Origin: Bradyrhizobium japonicum USDA 6
Lineage (GTDB): Bacteria; Pseudomonadota; Alphaproteobacteria; Rhizobiales; Xanthobacteraceae
Length of the DNA stretch: 64,000 nt
Direction: 5' to 3'
Assembly: GCF_000284375.1 (NCBI RefSeq)
Contig: NC_017249.1
Location: forward strand, 1,302,001-1,366,000
In this document: one piece after another, positions 25,749-35,478 of the stretch
How the letters are laid out: every line of letters begins with the position of its first letter
How positions within the stretch are numbered: position 1 is the stretch's first letter
The notes under the pieces: model-generated
Database searches by the model: none
Seen by the model: only the letters and a program-made list of their open reading frames with translations
What the model was told of the DNA's origin: nothing
Position numbers and translations under genes: made by a program

Positions 25749-26999
25749 GTGGCACGCAACATCGGAATCGTCGGCGCCGGCATCGCCGGCCTGCATCTCG
25801 CGCTTTACCTGCAGAAACATGGTGTGGACGCCACTGTTATCACCGACCGGCCGCCCGAGGACTACCGCGACATCCGCCTGCTCAACACCGTCGCGCATCA
25901 CCATGTGACGATCGCGCGCGAGGACTATCTCGGCGTCAATCACTGGAGCGATCCGAAGGACCATTACTACTACCACGATCACGTCTTCAATTTTCCGCAG
26001 CCGCTGAGCTTTCGCGGCGATTTCTCGAAGCCGAGCCGCGCCGTCGACTACCGGATCTATCTTCCTGCCCTGATGCAGGACTTCATGAAACGCGGCGGTA
26101 GAATTGAATATCGCCGTATCGAGGAGCGCGACATCCGTCCGCTGGTCGCCCGTTTCGATCTCCTGGTCGTCTCGACCGGCAAGGGTCCGCTGGGCCAGCT
26201 CTTCACTTACCGGCCGGAGCACACGCCCTATTCGCAGCCGCAACGGCGGCTGTGCGTCGGGCTTTACACCGGCGTGCGGCAGCCCGATCCCATGAACGTC
26301 ACGCTCTCGGTGTCTCCAGGCCATGGCGAGATGATCGTGATCCCGACCATTACGTTCGGCGGTGTCGCCAACGCGCTGCTGATGGAGAACGTGCCGGGCG
26401 GCGACATGGAGGAACTGGCCACGCTCAGCTATGACGACAACCCGAAGCACTTCTTGAAGGTGCTGCTGGGCAAGCTCGAGAAGCATCACCCGACGACCTA
26501 CGACCGCATCGACACCGCGCGATTCGATCTCGCGCAGCCGCAGGACCTGCTGCAAGGCGGCGTGGTCCCGACGGTGCGCAACACTGTGGTCGAGTTCGAC
26601 GACGGCAAATGCGCGATCGCGCTTGGCGACGTCCATGCGATCGTCGATCCCATGATGGGCCAGGGCGCCAATGTCGCCTCCTATGCGGCCTTCGTGCTCG
26701 GCGAGGAGATCGTCAACGCGGACGCGCTCGACGTGCGCCTGTGCGAGAAGATCGAGCTGAAACGACAGGATCGCGTGCTGGCGGCCTCGCGCTGGACCAA
26801 CGTGATGCTGCAGCCGCCGACGGAAGCGCTGGGCATGCTGATCGGCGCGATGAGCCAGAACCCGGCGCTGGCCAACGAGTTCACCGAGAATTTCAACTAC
26901 CCGGACCGGCAGTGGGACCGCATCTGCACGCCGCAGCGCATCCAGGCCTGGATCGAGCGCATGTCGGCGCCGCCTGAGCCGGTCAGGGCGATTGCGTGA
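25749..26999 (+). CDS. StyA-type FAD-dependent monooxygenase (styrene/indole monooxygenase oxygenase component)
   Basis: This 416-residue flavoprotein starts with a Rossmann motif GIVGAGIAGLHLALYLQ (5-21). The StyA-specific plan follows: 'HHHVTIAREDYLGVNHW', 'VDYRIYLPALMQDFMKRGG', and the second FAD segment 'CAIALGDVHAIVDPMMGQGANVASYAA' (about 285-312). Length matches StyA and indole monooxygenases (about 415). These enzymes use FADH2 from a partner reductase to epoxidise styrene or indole, giving styrene oxide or indigo precursors. The partner-type reductase follows 6 bases downstream. No styrene-oxide isomerase or aldehyde dehydrogenase genes are adjacent, so the physiological substrate may differ. 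Confidence 0.88.
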   Translation: MARNIGIVGAGIAGLHLALYLQKHGVDATVITDRPPEDYRDIRLLNTVAHHHVTIAREDYLGVNHWSDPKDHYYYHDHVFNFPQPLSFRGDFSKPSRAVDYRIYLPALMQDFMKRGGRIEYRRIEERDIRPLVARFDLLVVSTGKGPLGQLFTYRPEHTPYSQPQRRLCVGLYTGVRQPDPMNVTLSVSPGHGEMIVIPTITFGGVANALLMENVPGGDMEELATLSYDDNPKHFLKVLLGKLEKHHPTTYDRIDTARFDLAQPQDLLQGGVVPTVRNTVVEFDDGKCAIALGDVHAIVDPMMGQGANVASYAAFVLGEEIVNADALDVRLCEKIELKRQDRVLAASRWTNVMLQPPTEALGMLIGAMSQNPALANEFTENFNYPDRQWDRICTPQRIQAWIERMSAPPEPVRAIA

Positions 27000-27005
27000 G
27001 GACCG

Positions 27006-27509
27006 ATGCGAGTGGGGACTGACATGCCGCGCGCTAATCCGGCCTCGTTCCGCGAGGCCGCATCGCGCTTTACGACCGGCGTCGCGGTGCTGACCGCGCT
27101 GGACGAGCACGGCCGCGTCTGCGGCATGACCGCGAACAGCTTTGTCACCGTCAGCCTGTCCCCGCCGACCGTGCTGGTGTCGGTCATGCCGGGACGCATG
27201 CACCGGGCGATCTCGGCGACCGGACGTTACTGCGTCAACGTCCTGCCCGAGCATGGCCGGGACCTGTCGCGGCACTTCGCGAGCCAGCCGAACACCGGCG
27301 CGACGCCGGATTACGACATCGTCGATGGCCTGCCGCGTCTGTCCGGTTGCATGGCCTGGTTCGCCTGCGAGGTCACACGCCACGTCGACGTCAGCGACCA
27401 CACGCTGATCATCGCCGAAGTCTCGAACTGCGACTATCGCGACACCACGCCGCTGGTGTTCTTCTCAAGCCGGTATCATCTCGGCCCGGGTGTGCCGGTG
27501 GATCGGTGA
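27006..27509 (+). CDS. Flavin reductase (StyB/HpaC-like)
   Basis: This 167-residue protein is a flavin-reductase-like, split-barrel FMN/FAD-binding domain protein. 'FREAASRFTTGVAVLTALDEHG', 'GMTANSFVTVSLSPPTVLVSV' and 'SDHTLIIAEVSNCDY' are standard, with a C-terminal histidine in 'SSRYHLG'. It reduces FAD or FMN with NAD(P)H and supplies it to a monooxygenase. It lies 6 bases downstream of the StyA-like gene and is almost certainly its partner. A start at 27024 is possible. Confidence 0.92.
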   Translation: MRVGTDMPRANPASFREAASRFTTGVAVLTALDEHGRVCGMTANSFVTVSLSPPTVLVSVMPGRMHRAISATGRYCVNVLPEHGRDLSRHFASQPNTGATPDYDIVDGLPRLSGCMAWFACEVTRHVDVSDHTLIIAEVSNCDYRDTTPLVFFSSRYHLGPGVPVDR

Positions 27510-27549
27510 CGGGGTGCGGGGTACAAGCGACGAACATTTCCGTATTCTG

Positions 27550-28653
27550 TCAGCTCCGGGAGGAGTTCGCGCGTGCGCGCTTTGCACGAAGCAGCGTATC
27601 GTCGAGGCCACCGGCGTGCTTGGGATCACCGGCGGCGCGCCATCGTCTCGGCGTCACGCCGGTCCACCGCCTGAAGGCGTGTGTGAATGCGCTCACTTCC
27701 CCGTAGCCGAGGAGCCACGCGGTTTGTGAAATCGACAGTTCATCTTTCTTCAGATAGCTCTTGGCAAGGTCGATCTTCATCTCGTCGAGGATACCACTGA
27801 AGGTCAGTCCCTCCAAAGCGAGGCGTCGCACCAGCGTGCGATGACTCATCCCCAGCCGGCGGGCGATCTCTTCGACCCGTGCCTCACGATGCGGGAGCAA
27901 TGGGGCGATTGCATTCTCGACGCTCGATCTGAGCGAGACTTCGCCGGATTTCCGGTGTGCGAGCGCCTGCTCGCAATACGTCACCAGCAGATCGTTCAGA
28001 TAGTGATCAGCGCTTTCGATCGGCATCGGCCCCACGGATACCGGGAAAGCGATCTCGTCGACATCGGACCCGAACTCGATCTCGCACCCCAGGAACGACC
28101 TGACCTCTGTGGGCGTCGTTCGACGGCGATGTACCATTTTGAGCCGGCTCGGGATCAGGCGGCGGTTGGTCAGGGCGCGGTTCATGCGAACGATCGAGGT
28201 CAGCCAGAATTCGATCTGGTGCCGATCCGAGCGCCGTTCCACGCCGATATATTTCAGCGTGATCGTCATCTCTTTCGCGGCGAATCGCAGCGAAATCCCC
28301 TCGTTGGCGAGACGGCAATAGCGTTCGGCCTTTGCGAAGGCTTCGGCAATCGTCCCAGAGGATGCTGCCACGTAATAGAGCAGGCCAATTTCACGAAGGT
28401 CGAAGTCTCGTGCGAGGTGAAAACCGAGGCTGTCGTCCTGCAACGCCTCGGCCCCAAGTTCCAGAAACCTGATCTGGCTCTCGGCGCTCAGGCGCGCCTT
28501 GCGATCCTCGATCTGCTTGAGAGTCAATCCGACCCTGGACAGCAGACCGTCCGCCTCGATGCCGGCGTCCTGCAGGCGTGCCCAAACCAGGCGGGCGATT
28601 CCGCCGGTCGCACTGGGCATTGTTTCAGGATGGGGCGAATGGGCAGCCGGCAC
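27550..28653 (-). CDS. AraC family transcriptional regulator with OruR/ArgR-type N-terminus
   Basis: This 367-residue regulator has an N-terminal Arabinose_bd (PF12625-like) domain ('ARLVWARLQDAGIEADGLLSRVGLTLKQIEDRKARLSAESQIRFLELGAEAL'). A C-terminal double helix-turn-helix follows ('VEEIARRLGMSHRTLVRRLALEGLTFSGILDEMKIDLAKSYL' and 'SISQTAWLLGYGEVSAFTHAFRRWTGVTPRRWR'). It reads toward the end of the flavin reductase gene and is convergent with it. No obvious target gene is divergent apart from the small gene at 28840. Effector unknown. Confidence 0.93.
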   Translation of the reverse strand: MPAAHSPHPETMPSATGGIARLVWARLQDAGIEADGLLSRVGLTLKQIEDRKARLSAESQIRFLELGAEALQDDSLGFHLARDFDLREIGLLYYVAASSGTIAEAFAKAERYCRLANEGISLRFAAKEMTITLKYIGVERRSDRHQIEFWLTSIVRMNRALTNRRLIPSRLKMVHRRRTTPTEVRSFLGCEIEFGSDVDEIAFPVSVGPMPIESADHYLNDLLVTYCEQALAHRKSGEVSLRSSVENAIAPLLPHREARVEEIARRLGMSHRTLVRRLALEGLTFSGILDEMKIDLAKSYLKKDELSISQTAWLLGYGEVSAFTHAFRRWTGVTPRRWRAAGDPKHAGGLDDTLLRAKRARANSSRS

Positions 28654-28839
28654 ACCGAACCCTTTCGTCGTTGCCGCTGCGGGCCTCGCTCTTTGGGCTC
28701 GCCGATCGTGACTGCGGCATGAAAAATCAACTTATTGGCTCACGATAACAAGAAACCGGGGGTCTTGTGACTTAAATCGCTTGTCTGCCCTGAGACTGGT
28801 CTTGCGTTGTCGGGGCAGCCCCTTTCCCCGAAAGCTACG

Positions 28840-29187
28840 ATGGCTTTGATGTCCAGCAGTGACGGCGTCGCGCCGCCCATAAACGTGAAGATTTTACGAG
28901 GTTACGGAACGTTGCTCGGAATTCCTCATATCGCCCATGGCTCCCGGACGGTTGCGCTCGAGCGGGTCGGGGATTGCGAGATTAGTATGTTCGAAGCGCT
29001 TGGGGCCGGCTTGCCCGAGAGCCCGCTCTTCTGGATGGAGCTGTTCGACCTCAGCGTTCATTCGTCGCTCGACAGTCGCGGTTGCCACAACATGCGTGAT
29101 GCCGTCGCAGCGTTCGAGGATTTTGCTTCGCAAGCGAGTCGTTTGGCGGCGGCGCCGCTTTGTGCAGAGAGCGAAACGGCAGGCTGA
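28840..29187 (+). CDS. Hypothetical protein
   Basis: This 115-residue protein starts from ATG at 28840; 28849 is an alternative start, and a further in-frame start at 28807 is less likely. It contains 'LNVKILRGYGTLLG'-like and 'FWMELFDLSVHSSLDSRGCHNMRDAVAAFEDFASQA' segments suggesting a compact alpha/beta fold. There is no signal peptide or membrane helix. I recall similar small orphan proteins in Bradyrhizobium but know no function. Confidence 0.5.
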   Translation: MALMSSSDGVAPPINVKILRGYGTLLGIPHIAHGSRTVALERVGDCEISMFEALGAGLPESPLFWMELFDLSVHSSLDSRGCHNMRDAVAAFEDFASQASRLAAAPLCAESETAG

Positions 29188-29239
29188 CCATCGCCGTGCA
29201 GACCGCCAGTTCCCGGCAAGGCGGTGCAGCTGATTTGCC

Positions 29240-29953
29240 TCAGGCGTACGCCACCCAACCGCGGAACGTGAAGCCGGCGTAGAATAGGGTTGGGTCGGTA
29301 AAGCCAACGTCGCGCAAAATCGCTTCATCTCGTGCGGGCGAAAGAATGCTCAATTGCCCGTCGACCGCTTGACGTGCGGCCGCCGCCTTGTCGGGCTCGA
29401 CTCCGGATGCAGCCAGGAACGCGGAATAGCGCGAGAGCCAGCGCGGCCGCTCATCATCGCCGTCAGGAATGCTGAAATGAGCTGCCACGAATGCCGCGCC
29501 AGGCTTGAGGCGGCGGTGAATTTCCGAGGCGATGCGACGCCGTTCCTCGACATCGACGAAGTGCAAAGTCAGCAGGCATGTCGCGCCGTCGAACGGTCCC
29601 GCCGGCGCATCGTTGATATAGCCTTGATGCAGATGCGCGCGCGAGGCGAACGGACCCAGCGTTTGTGTCGCCAGATTGAGCATCGCCGCGGACGGATCCA
29701 CCCCATCGAAGGTCCAGCGCGGCTGAGCCTGCGCGAAGGCCCTCAATTCGAGGCCGCCGCCGGCACCGAGCGCCAGTATCCGGGCGTCTTCAGGCGAGCG
29801 CTCGGCCAGCAGGATCGCGGCCATCGACAACATCGCATTGTAGCCGGGAACGAAGCGCGGCGGTCCCTCAGTGTATTTCGCCACCATCTGCGGATCGGCG
29901 AACGCGCTTTGAATGTCAGTCACGATATTGCCTTGCTGAATGGAGCACGTCAC
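29240..29953 (-). CDS. Class I SAM-dependent methyltransferase
   Basis: This 237-residue protein has the seven-strand methyltransferase motifs. Motif I is '[16 protein letters not shown]' (about 59-74), the acidic end of strand 2 is '[11 protein letters not shown]' and motif IV is '[14 protein letters not shown]'. The post-core helices fit small-molecule methyltransferases of the UbiE/CmoA-like group. Its start codon overlaps the stop of the Rrf2 gene by 4 bases, so the two are translationally coupled. The regulator and the enzyme probably form a small stress- or metabolite-responsive unit. Substrate unknown. Confidence 0.9.
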   Translation of the reverse strand: MTCSIQQGNIVTDIQSAFADPQMVAKYTEGPPRFVPGYNAMLSMAAILLAERSPEDARILALGAGGGLELRAFAQAQPRWTFDGVDPSAAMLNLATQTLGPFASRAHLHQGYINDAPAGPFDGATCLLTLHFVDVEERRRIASEIHRRLKPGAAFVAAHFSIPDGDDERPRWLSRYSAFLAASGVEPDKAAAARQAVDGQLSILSPARDEAILRDVGFTDPTLFYAGFTFRGWVAYA

Positions 29954-30405
29954 GCGTGCACGCTCATGCCTTGATGTTTTCGGGACCCGAGGCGCTGACG
30001 CAGATCGTCGCTCAGCATTGCGAGCGTCACCTCGCCAAAGCGCCTCAGCAGCAGCGCCTCTGCATCGTCAAAGGCGCGATTGAGCGCGGCATTGACCGCC
30101 TGCTCGACGAGACAGCCAGGCGCTTCCGTCCGGTTGCCAATGGCGAGAAGCGAAGGACAGCCAAGCGCGATGTAGACGTCGCGCAGCGTCACCTTCGAAA
30201 GGTCGCAAGCCAGCGTCCAGCCGCCGCCGTGCCCTTTCTCGGATCGGACATAGCCGAGGTCCCGCAGCCCCGCCATGATACGGCGGATCACCACCGGATT
30301 GGTGTCCATCGCCCTCGCAAGAGTCTCGGACGTGAGGGGGACGTCCTGCTGCGCCATGTGCAGCAGCACGTGGAGCACGCCGGACAAGCGGCTGTCTCGT
30401 TTCAT
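29950..30405 (-). CDS. Rrf2 family transcriptional regulator
   Basis: This 151-residue protein has the Rrf2 winged helix ('[19 protein letters not shown]', '[42 protein letters not shown]'). Three cysteines (ACDLS, LGCPS, PGCLVE) are present, but not in the CX5-6CX5-7C array of IscR, so it is closer to the YwnA/NsrR-unlike subgroup without a classical cluster site. It is the first gene of a pair with the methyltransferase. An imperfect palindrome overlaps its start codon and suggests autoregulation. Confidence 0.92.
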   Translation of the reverse strand: MKRDSRLSGVLHVLLHMAQQDVPLTSETLARAMDTNPVVIRRIMAGLRDLGYVRSEKGHGGGWTLACDLSKVTLRDVYIALGCPSLLAIGNRTEAPGCLVEQAVNAALNRAFDDAEALLLRRFGEVTLAMLSDDLRQRLGSRKHQGMSVHA

Positions 30406-30424
30406 GTAACTTCATATGTTGCAT
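30404..30424. promoter_or_regulatory. Candidate Rrf2 operator
   Basis: Arms ATGTAAC (30404-30410) and GTTGCAT (30418-30424), 7 bases apart, form a dyad with one mismatch. It overlaps the start codon and leader of the Rrf2 gene and is AT-rich against its surroundings. A repressor bound here would block its own transcription. Confidence 0.45.
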
Positions 30425-30834
30425 AATGGCGCCGGCGTCAACCGGTTTTGGCGCATGCATGTTTGAGCCGTGCTTCGACCGACAGTGGGGGTCTGCTGTC
30501 GAGGATGGCGCGGTGTCGATGCTGTCGGGACGATCGCGTCAAGGGGCAGCACGCCCACACACCGCGACCGTGCCATCATGCTCCTGTTTTGCCCGACGGA
30601 TCAACGGTCTCCTCCGAACCGTCTAAACCATTGATCGCGCTCATGCCTTCTACTGTGCATGGGGTTGTTTTCGACATTTTTGTTTTTGCGCGCCATTTCC
30701 TGTCGCCATGATGAATTGTCACGGTGACGCCGCCGCGCGCGAGGGCAACAATCAACCGAGGCGACCGTAGGGACGTTTGGTCCCGGGCCTCGAACGACGC
30801 CCGCTTTCATCAGTCCATTTTCAGGAGACGCGCC
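30425..30834. other. Intergenic gap before the ABM-like gene
   Basis: About 410 bases lie between the Rrf2 start and the ABM-like gene. Short frames are present but lack ribosome-binding sites or recognisable products. The stretch 30660-30720 is T-rich and may hold the promoter of the downstream gene. An 11-base palindrome GTCACGGTGAC lies at 30718-30728. Confidence 0.35.
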
Positions 30835-31128
30835 ATGCAGGTTTACAATGTGGTGAAGTTCAAGGTGAAGCAGGGTGAGGAAGCCGCCTTCCTCGACGCG
30901 CATCGGGGCGGCAAGGCCAAATGGCCGGGCCTGGAGCACGGCGTCATCATCAAGACCGGCGAGCAGACCTTCTGCCTCATCGGCATGTGGGCCAGCCAGG
31001 ATGCGATGGTCGCGGCGCGATCGGCGATGATCAAGACGCTCGACAGTTTCAGGTCGGTGCTCGAGGACCAAGGCAACGGACGCGGCGTGACGGATGCCGT
31101 GTCGGGCGCGGTCGTGCTCGCGTTGTAG
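30835..31128 (+). CDS. Small ABM-fold (dimeric alpha/beta barrel) protein
   Basis: This 97-residue protein starts at an ATG with AGGAGA upstream. It has the alternation of strands and helices of the antibiotic-biosynthesis-monooxygenase-like dimeric ferredoxin fold ('MQVYNVVKFKVKQGEEAAFLDAH', 'GVIIKTGEQTFCLIGMWASQDAMVAAR', 'LDSFRSVLED'). Such small proteins bind or oxidise small aromatic molecules or haem, or are only structural relatives. It stands alone, convergent with the ygiQ-like gene. No catalytic residues can be named. Confidence 0.7.
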   Translation: MQVYNVVKFKVKQGEEAAFLDAHRGGKAKWPGLEHGVIIKTGEQTFCLIGMWASQDAMVAARSAMIKTLDSFRSVLEDQGNGRGVTDAVSGAVVLAL

Positions 31129-31146
31129 CAGGCGGCTAGCCGCCCG

Positions 31147-33168
<2,022 letters not shown>

Positions 33169-33498
33169 GGCGCCTACGCATAGGACTCCGGGCGTACGAA
33201 TACAACCGACGGACGCGTGAAGATTTGCGGTTCCGCCAGGGGCAAACCGGCTTGCGGGAGCGCGTTAACCGTTCGCGAACCCCTGCCGGCTCGCCGCCAC
33301 GCTGGCGGACCATCCGCCCGGCGTTCTCGACGAGGCGGAGATTGGTCACCGTCGAGCCCAGCAGCGCCGCCTCGATCCAGGCCTTGCGCATGGCGAGCAT
33401 CGCCTCGCCGCCCGGAACGGTGCGCGTGCCGCATATGCATATGAGCGATCCCTCTTCCGGGTTCTCACCGCGGCCGACATCGGATATCCGATTGCGCC
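33169..33498. other. Intergenic gap, nothing recognised
   Basis: About 330 bases separate the divergent ygiQ-like and DMT transporter genes. Reading frames cross the gap on both strands because stop codons are rare in GC-rich sequence. One minus-strand frame from 33400 contains helix-like sequence around residues 1-40, but it runs into ygiQ out of frame and matches nothing I know. CATATGCATATG occurs at 33433-33444. Confidence 0.35.
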
Positions 33499-34437
33499 AT
33501 GGGCAAGGAAATTTCTGATGGCGGTGATGACGCCGGCGCTGCGCCGTCCGCCGAGGCCTGGCTCGGTGCGGTTGCGCTGATCGGCTTCATCCTGGTGGCG
33601 ACCGCGCAGGCCTCAAATCAGATTCTGGCGCGCGGGCTTGCGGGCTCGGTCCCGCCCTTCGCGCTCGCCTTCTTCCGCTGGAGCATCGTCGCCATCGGGC
33701 TCGCGCCGATCGCGTTCGCCGAAATCCGCGCCGGCCGCGTGCCACTCGGCAAGAACATCTGGCCGATCCTCGCCGCCGGCTTCATGGGCATGTTCCTCTG
33801 CGGCGGCCCGGTCTATGCCGCGGGCATCTCGACCACGGCGATCCACATCGCGTTGATCATGGCGCTGTCGCCGGTCACGGTGCTGATGATCTCTGCGGTG
33901 CTCGGCATCGAGCATGTCGGCCAGCTGCAATGGCTCGGCACGGCGCTTGCGCTCGCCGGCGCCTTGCTCATCATCTCCGGCGGTCATCCGGAGACCTTGT
34001 TCGCACTGGAGACGGCGGCGGGCGACGGCCTGGTCGTGATCGCGATGCTCGGCTGGTCCGGCTACACGCTGCTGCAATCGCGCGCGGCGCCCAAGGCGTC
34101 GCTGCTGGCGCGCATGAGCCTGTTCGCAGGCGCCGGCGCGCTGTTCTCGCTGCCGCAGGCGCTGATCGAGATGTGGACCACGCCGGCGCAGGTCTTCAGC
34201 ACGAAAGCGGTGTCGGCTTACGTCTTCGCCGGGATCGTTCCCGGGTTGCTCGCCTATGCCGGCTTTGCCTGGCTCGGCGGTAAATTCGGTTCGGTCCGAA
34301 CCTCGCTCGTGCTCTATCTCGGGCCGATCGCGAGCGCCCTGCTGTCGTTCGCAATTCTCGGTGAACCGCCAAAACTGATCCATCTGCTCGGCGGTGTGCT
34401 GATCCTCGGCGGGGTCTGGGCGAGCCTGCGCAAATAG
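33499..34437 (+). CDS. DMT family transporter (EamA domains)
   Basis: This 312-residue integral membrane protein has ten predicted helices arranged as two EamA repeats ('FALAFFRWSIVAIGLAPIAFAEIRAG' in the first; 'AYVFAGIVPGLLAYAGFAWLGGKFGS' and 'LYLGPIASALLSFAILGEPPKLIHLLGGVLILGGVW' in the second). Members export metabolites such as amino acids or drugs. The N-terminal 20 residues are a polar extension. It stands alone, and the substrate cannot be predicted. Confidence 0.92.
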   Translation: MGKEISDGGDDAGAAPSAEAWLGAVALIGFILVATAQASNQILARGLAGSVPPFALAFFRWSIVAIGLAPIAFAEIRAGRVPLGKNIWPILAAGFMGMFLCGGPVYAAGISTTAIHIALIMALSPVTVLMISAVLGIEHVGQLQWLGTALALAGALLIISGGHPETLFALETAAGDGLVVIAMLGWSGYTLLQSRAAPKASLLARMSLFAGAGALFSLPQALIEMWTTPAQVFSTKAVSAYVFAGIVPGLLAYAGFAWLGGKFGSVRTSLVLYLGPIASALLSFAILGEPPKLIHLLGGVLILGGVWASLRK

Positions 34438-34603
34438 TTCCATCGATCGGAGTTGTGGTTCATTCGCAGGAACCAACCGCCTCCGCGAACATTCTGATCA
34501 AGGGACCGGTGCGAGCCATGCTCGCGCGCGCCCCGACCATCCCGGCGCCAGTGCCGTAACCGGATTTTGCCTCGACGCTTCGTTTCGGGGCGATGGGGGA
34601 CTT

Positions 34604-34768
34604 GTGAGTACGGTCATAGAGAACTTGTTGTCGCGGAAGCAGAAGCTTGTGGAACAGCTCGAGAAGGCGCAGTCGGTCGACGACCGCGACAAGATCGAGC
34701 ACCAGCTCGAACAGATCAACACCGCGCTGGATTTCCTGGACAGGCCGGGATCGAAGGACGCGGGGTAG
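34604..34768 (+). CDS. Small coiled-coil protein (54 residues)
   Basis: From a GTG at 34604 with GGGGGA upstream, this frame encodes (M)STVIENLLSRKQKLVEQLE and continues as a strongly amphipathic charged helix to 'INTALDFLDRPGSKDAG'. The heptad pattern (residues 5-47) predicts a short coiled coil or helical hairpin. The composition is unlike the surrounding non-coding sequence and the frame is closed by TAG. No family is known to me; similar tiny helical proteins are often conserved in Bradyrhizobium. It ends 6 bases before the convergent GntR gene. Confidence 0.6.
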   Translation: MSTVIENLLSRKQKLVEQLEKAQSVDDRDKIEHQLEQINTALDFLDRPGSKDAG

Positions 34769-34774
34769 AAGCGC

Positions 34775-35470
34775 TCAGTCCACCTTCAGTGCCTCCACTT
34801 TCAAGGCCTCCACTTTCAAGGCCTTGGCGTAGACCAGGCCGGAATTGGTGATGTGCGTCGTCATCAGCGCTTCGAAGGCGGCAAACTCGCCGCGCGCGAA
34901 CAGATCGAGCAGCTTGCGATGCTCGTCGAAGGACGAGCGCGTGCGCACGTCGATCGGCGACGTCAGATTTGTGCGCAGCGCGGCGACGCGGCCCGAAACG
35001 AGCTGGTAGGATTCGATGAGATAGCGGTTGCCGCAATGCGCGAACAATCCTTCGTGGAAGCTCGCATCGGCGCGGCTATAGGCGATGTTGTCCTTCGCCG
35101 CGATCGCCGGCTCCATCGCCGCGATTGCCTCGCTCATCGTCGCAATCGCGCCGTCGCGATCGTGACGGAACGCGAGCTCGGCGGCCTTGGGCTCGAGCGC
35201 GATCCGGAAGGTGCAGAGCGCGGTGATGTCCTCGGCGCTCGGCGTGAACACGAAGCTGCCGACCTGCGGCCGGATCACAACCAGGCCCTGCGCCTGCAAC
35301 TGGCCCATCGCCTCGCGCACCGGCGTGCGGCTGACCCCGAAGGAGTTCGCCACCATCTCCTCGGAGATGGCGGCGCCAAGCGCGAACTCGCCGTCGATGA
35401 TGGCCTGGCGCAGCCGCAGCACCACCCGCTGCGACAGCGATTTCGGCGTATCGAGCTTGAGCGATCGCAT
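34775..35470 (-). CDS. GntR family regulator, FadR/FCD subfamily
   Basis: This 231-residue protein begins MRSLKLDTPKSLSQRVV and has a GntR winged helix ('LRQAIIDGEFALGAAISEEMVANSFGVSRTPVREAMGQLQAQGLV', 13-60), then an all-helical FCD effector domain ('FRIALEPKAAELAFRHDRD', 'ADASFHEGLFAHCGNRYL', with the metal-binding Asp/His pattern). Its last residues are KALKVEALKVEALKVD, made by a 15-base tandem triplication. It lies 8 bases downstream of the FAD-oxidase gene and is probably co-transcribed; it likely regulates that gene and the divergent aldolase. Confidence 0.92.
   Translation of the reverse strand: MRSLKLDTPKSLSQRVVLRLRQAIIDGEFALGAAISEEMVANSFGVSRTPVREAMGQLQAQGLVVIRPQVGSFVFTPSAEDITALCTFRIALEPKAAELAFRHDRDGAIATMSEAIAAMEPAIAAKDNIAYSRADASFHEGLFAHCGNRYLIESYQLVSGRVAALRTNLTSPIDVRTRSSFDEHRKLLDLFARGEFAAFEALMTTHITNSGLVYAKALKVEALKVEALKVD
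34781..34825. repeat. Three tandem 15-base units at the 3' end of the GntR gene
   Basis: The plus-strand units CACCTTCAGTGCCTC, CACTTTCAAGGCCTC and CACTTTCAAGGCCTT follow each other without a gap. They keep the reading frame and encode the KVEAL repeat at the C-terminus of the regulator. Slippage expansion of a coding end is the simple explanation. Confidence 0.85.
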
Positions 35471-35478
35471 CTGCTGTC

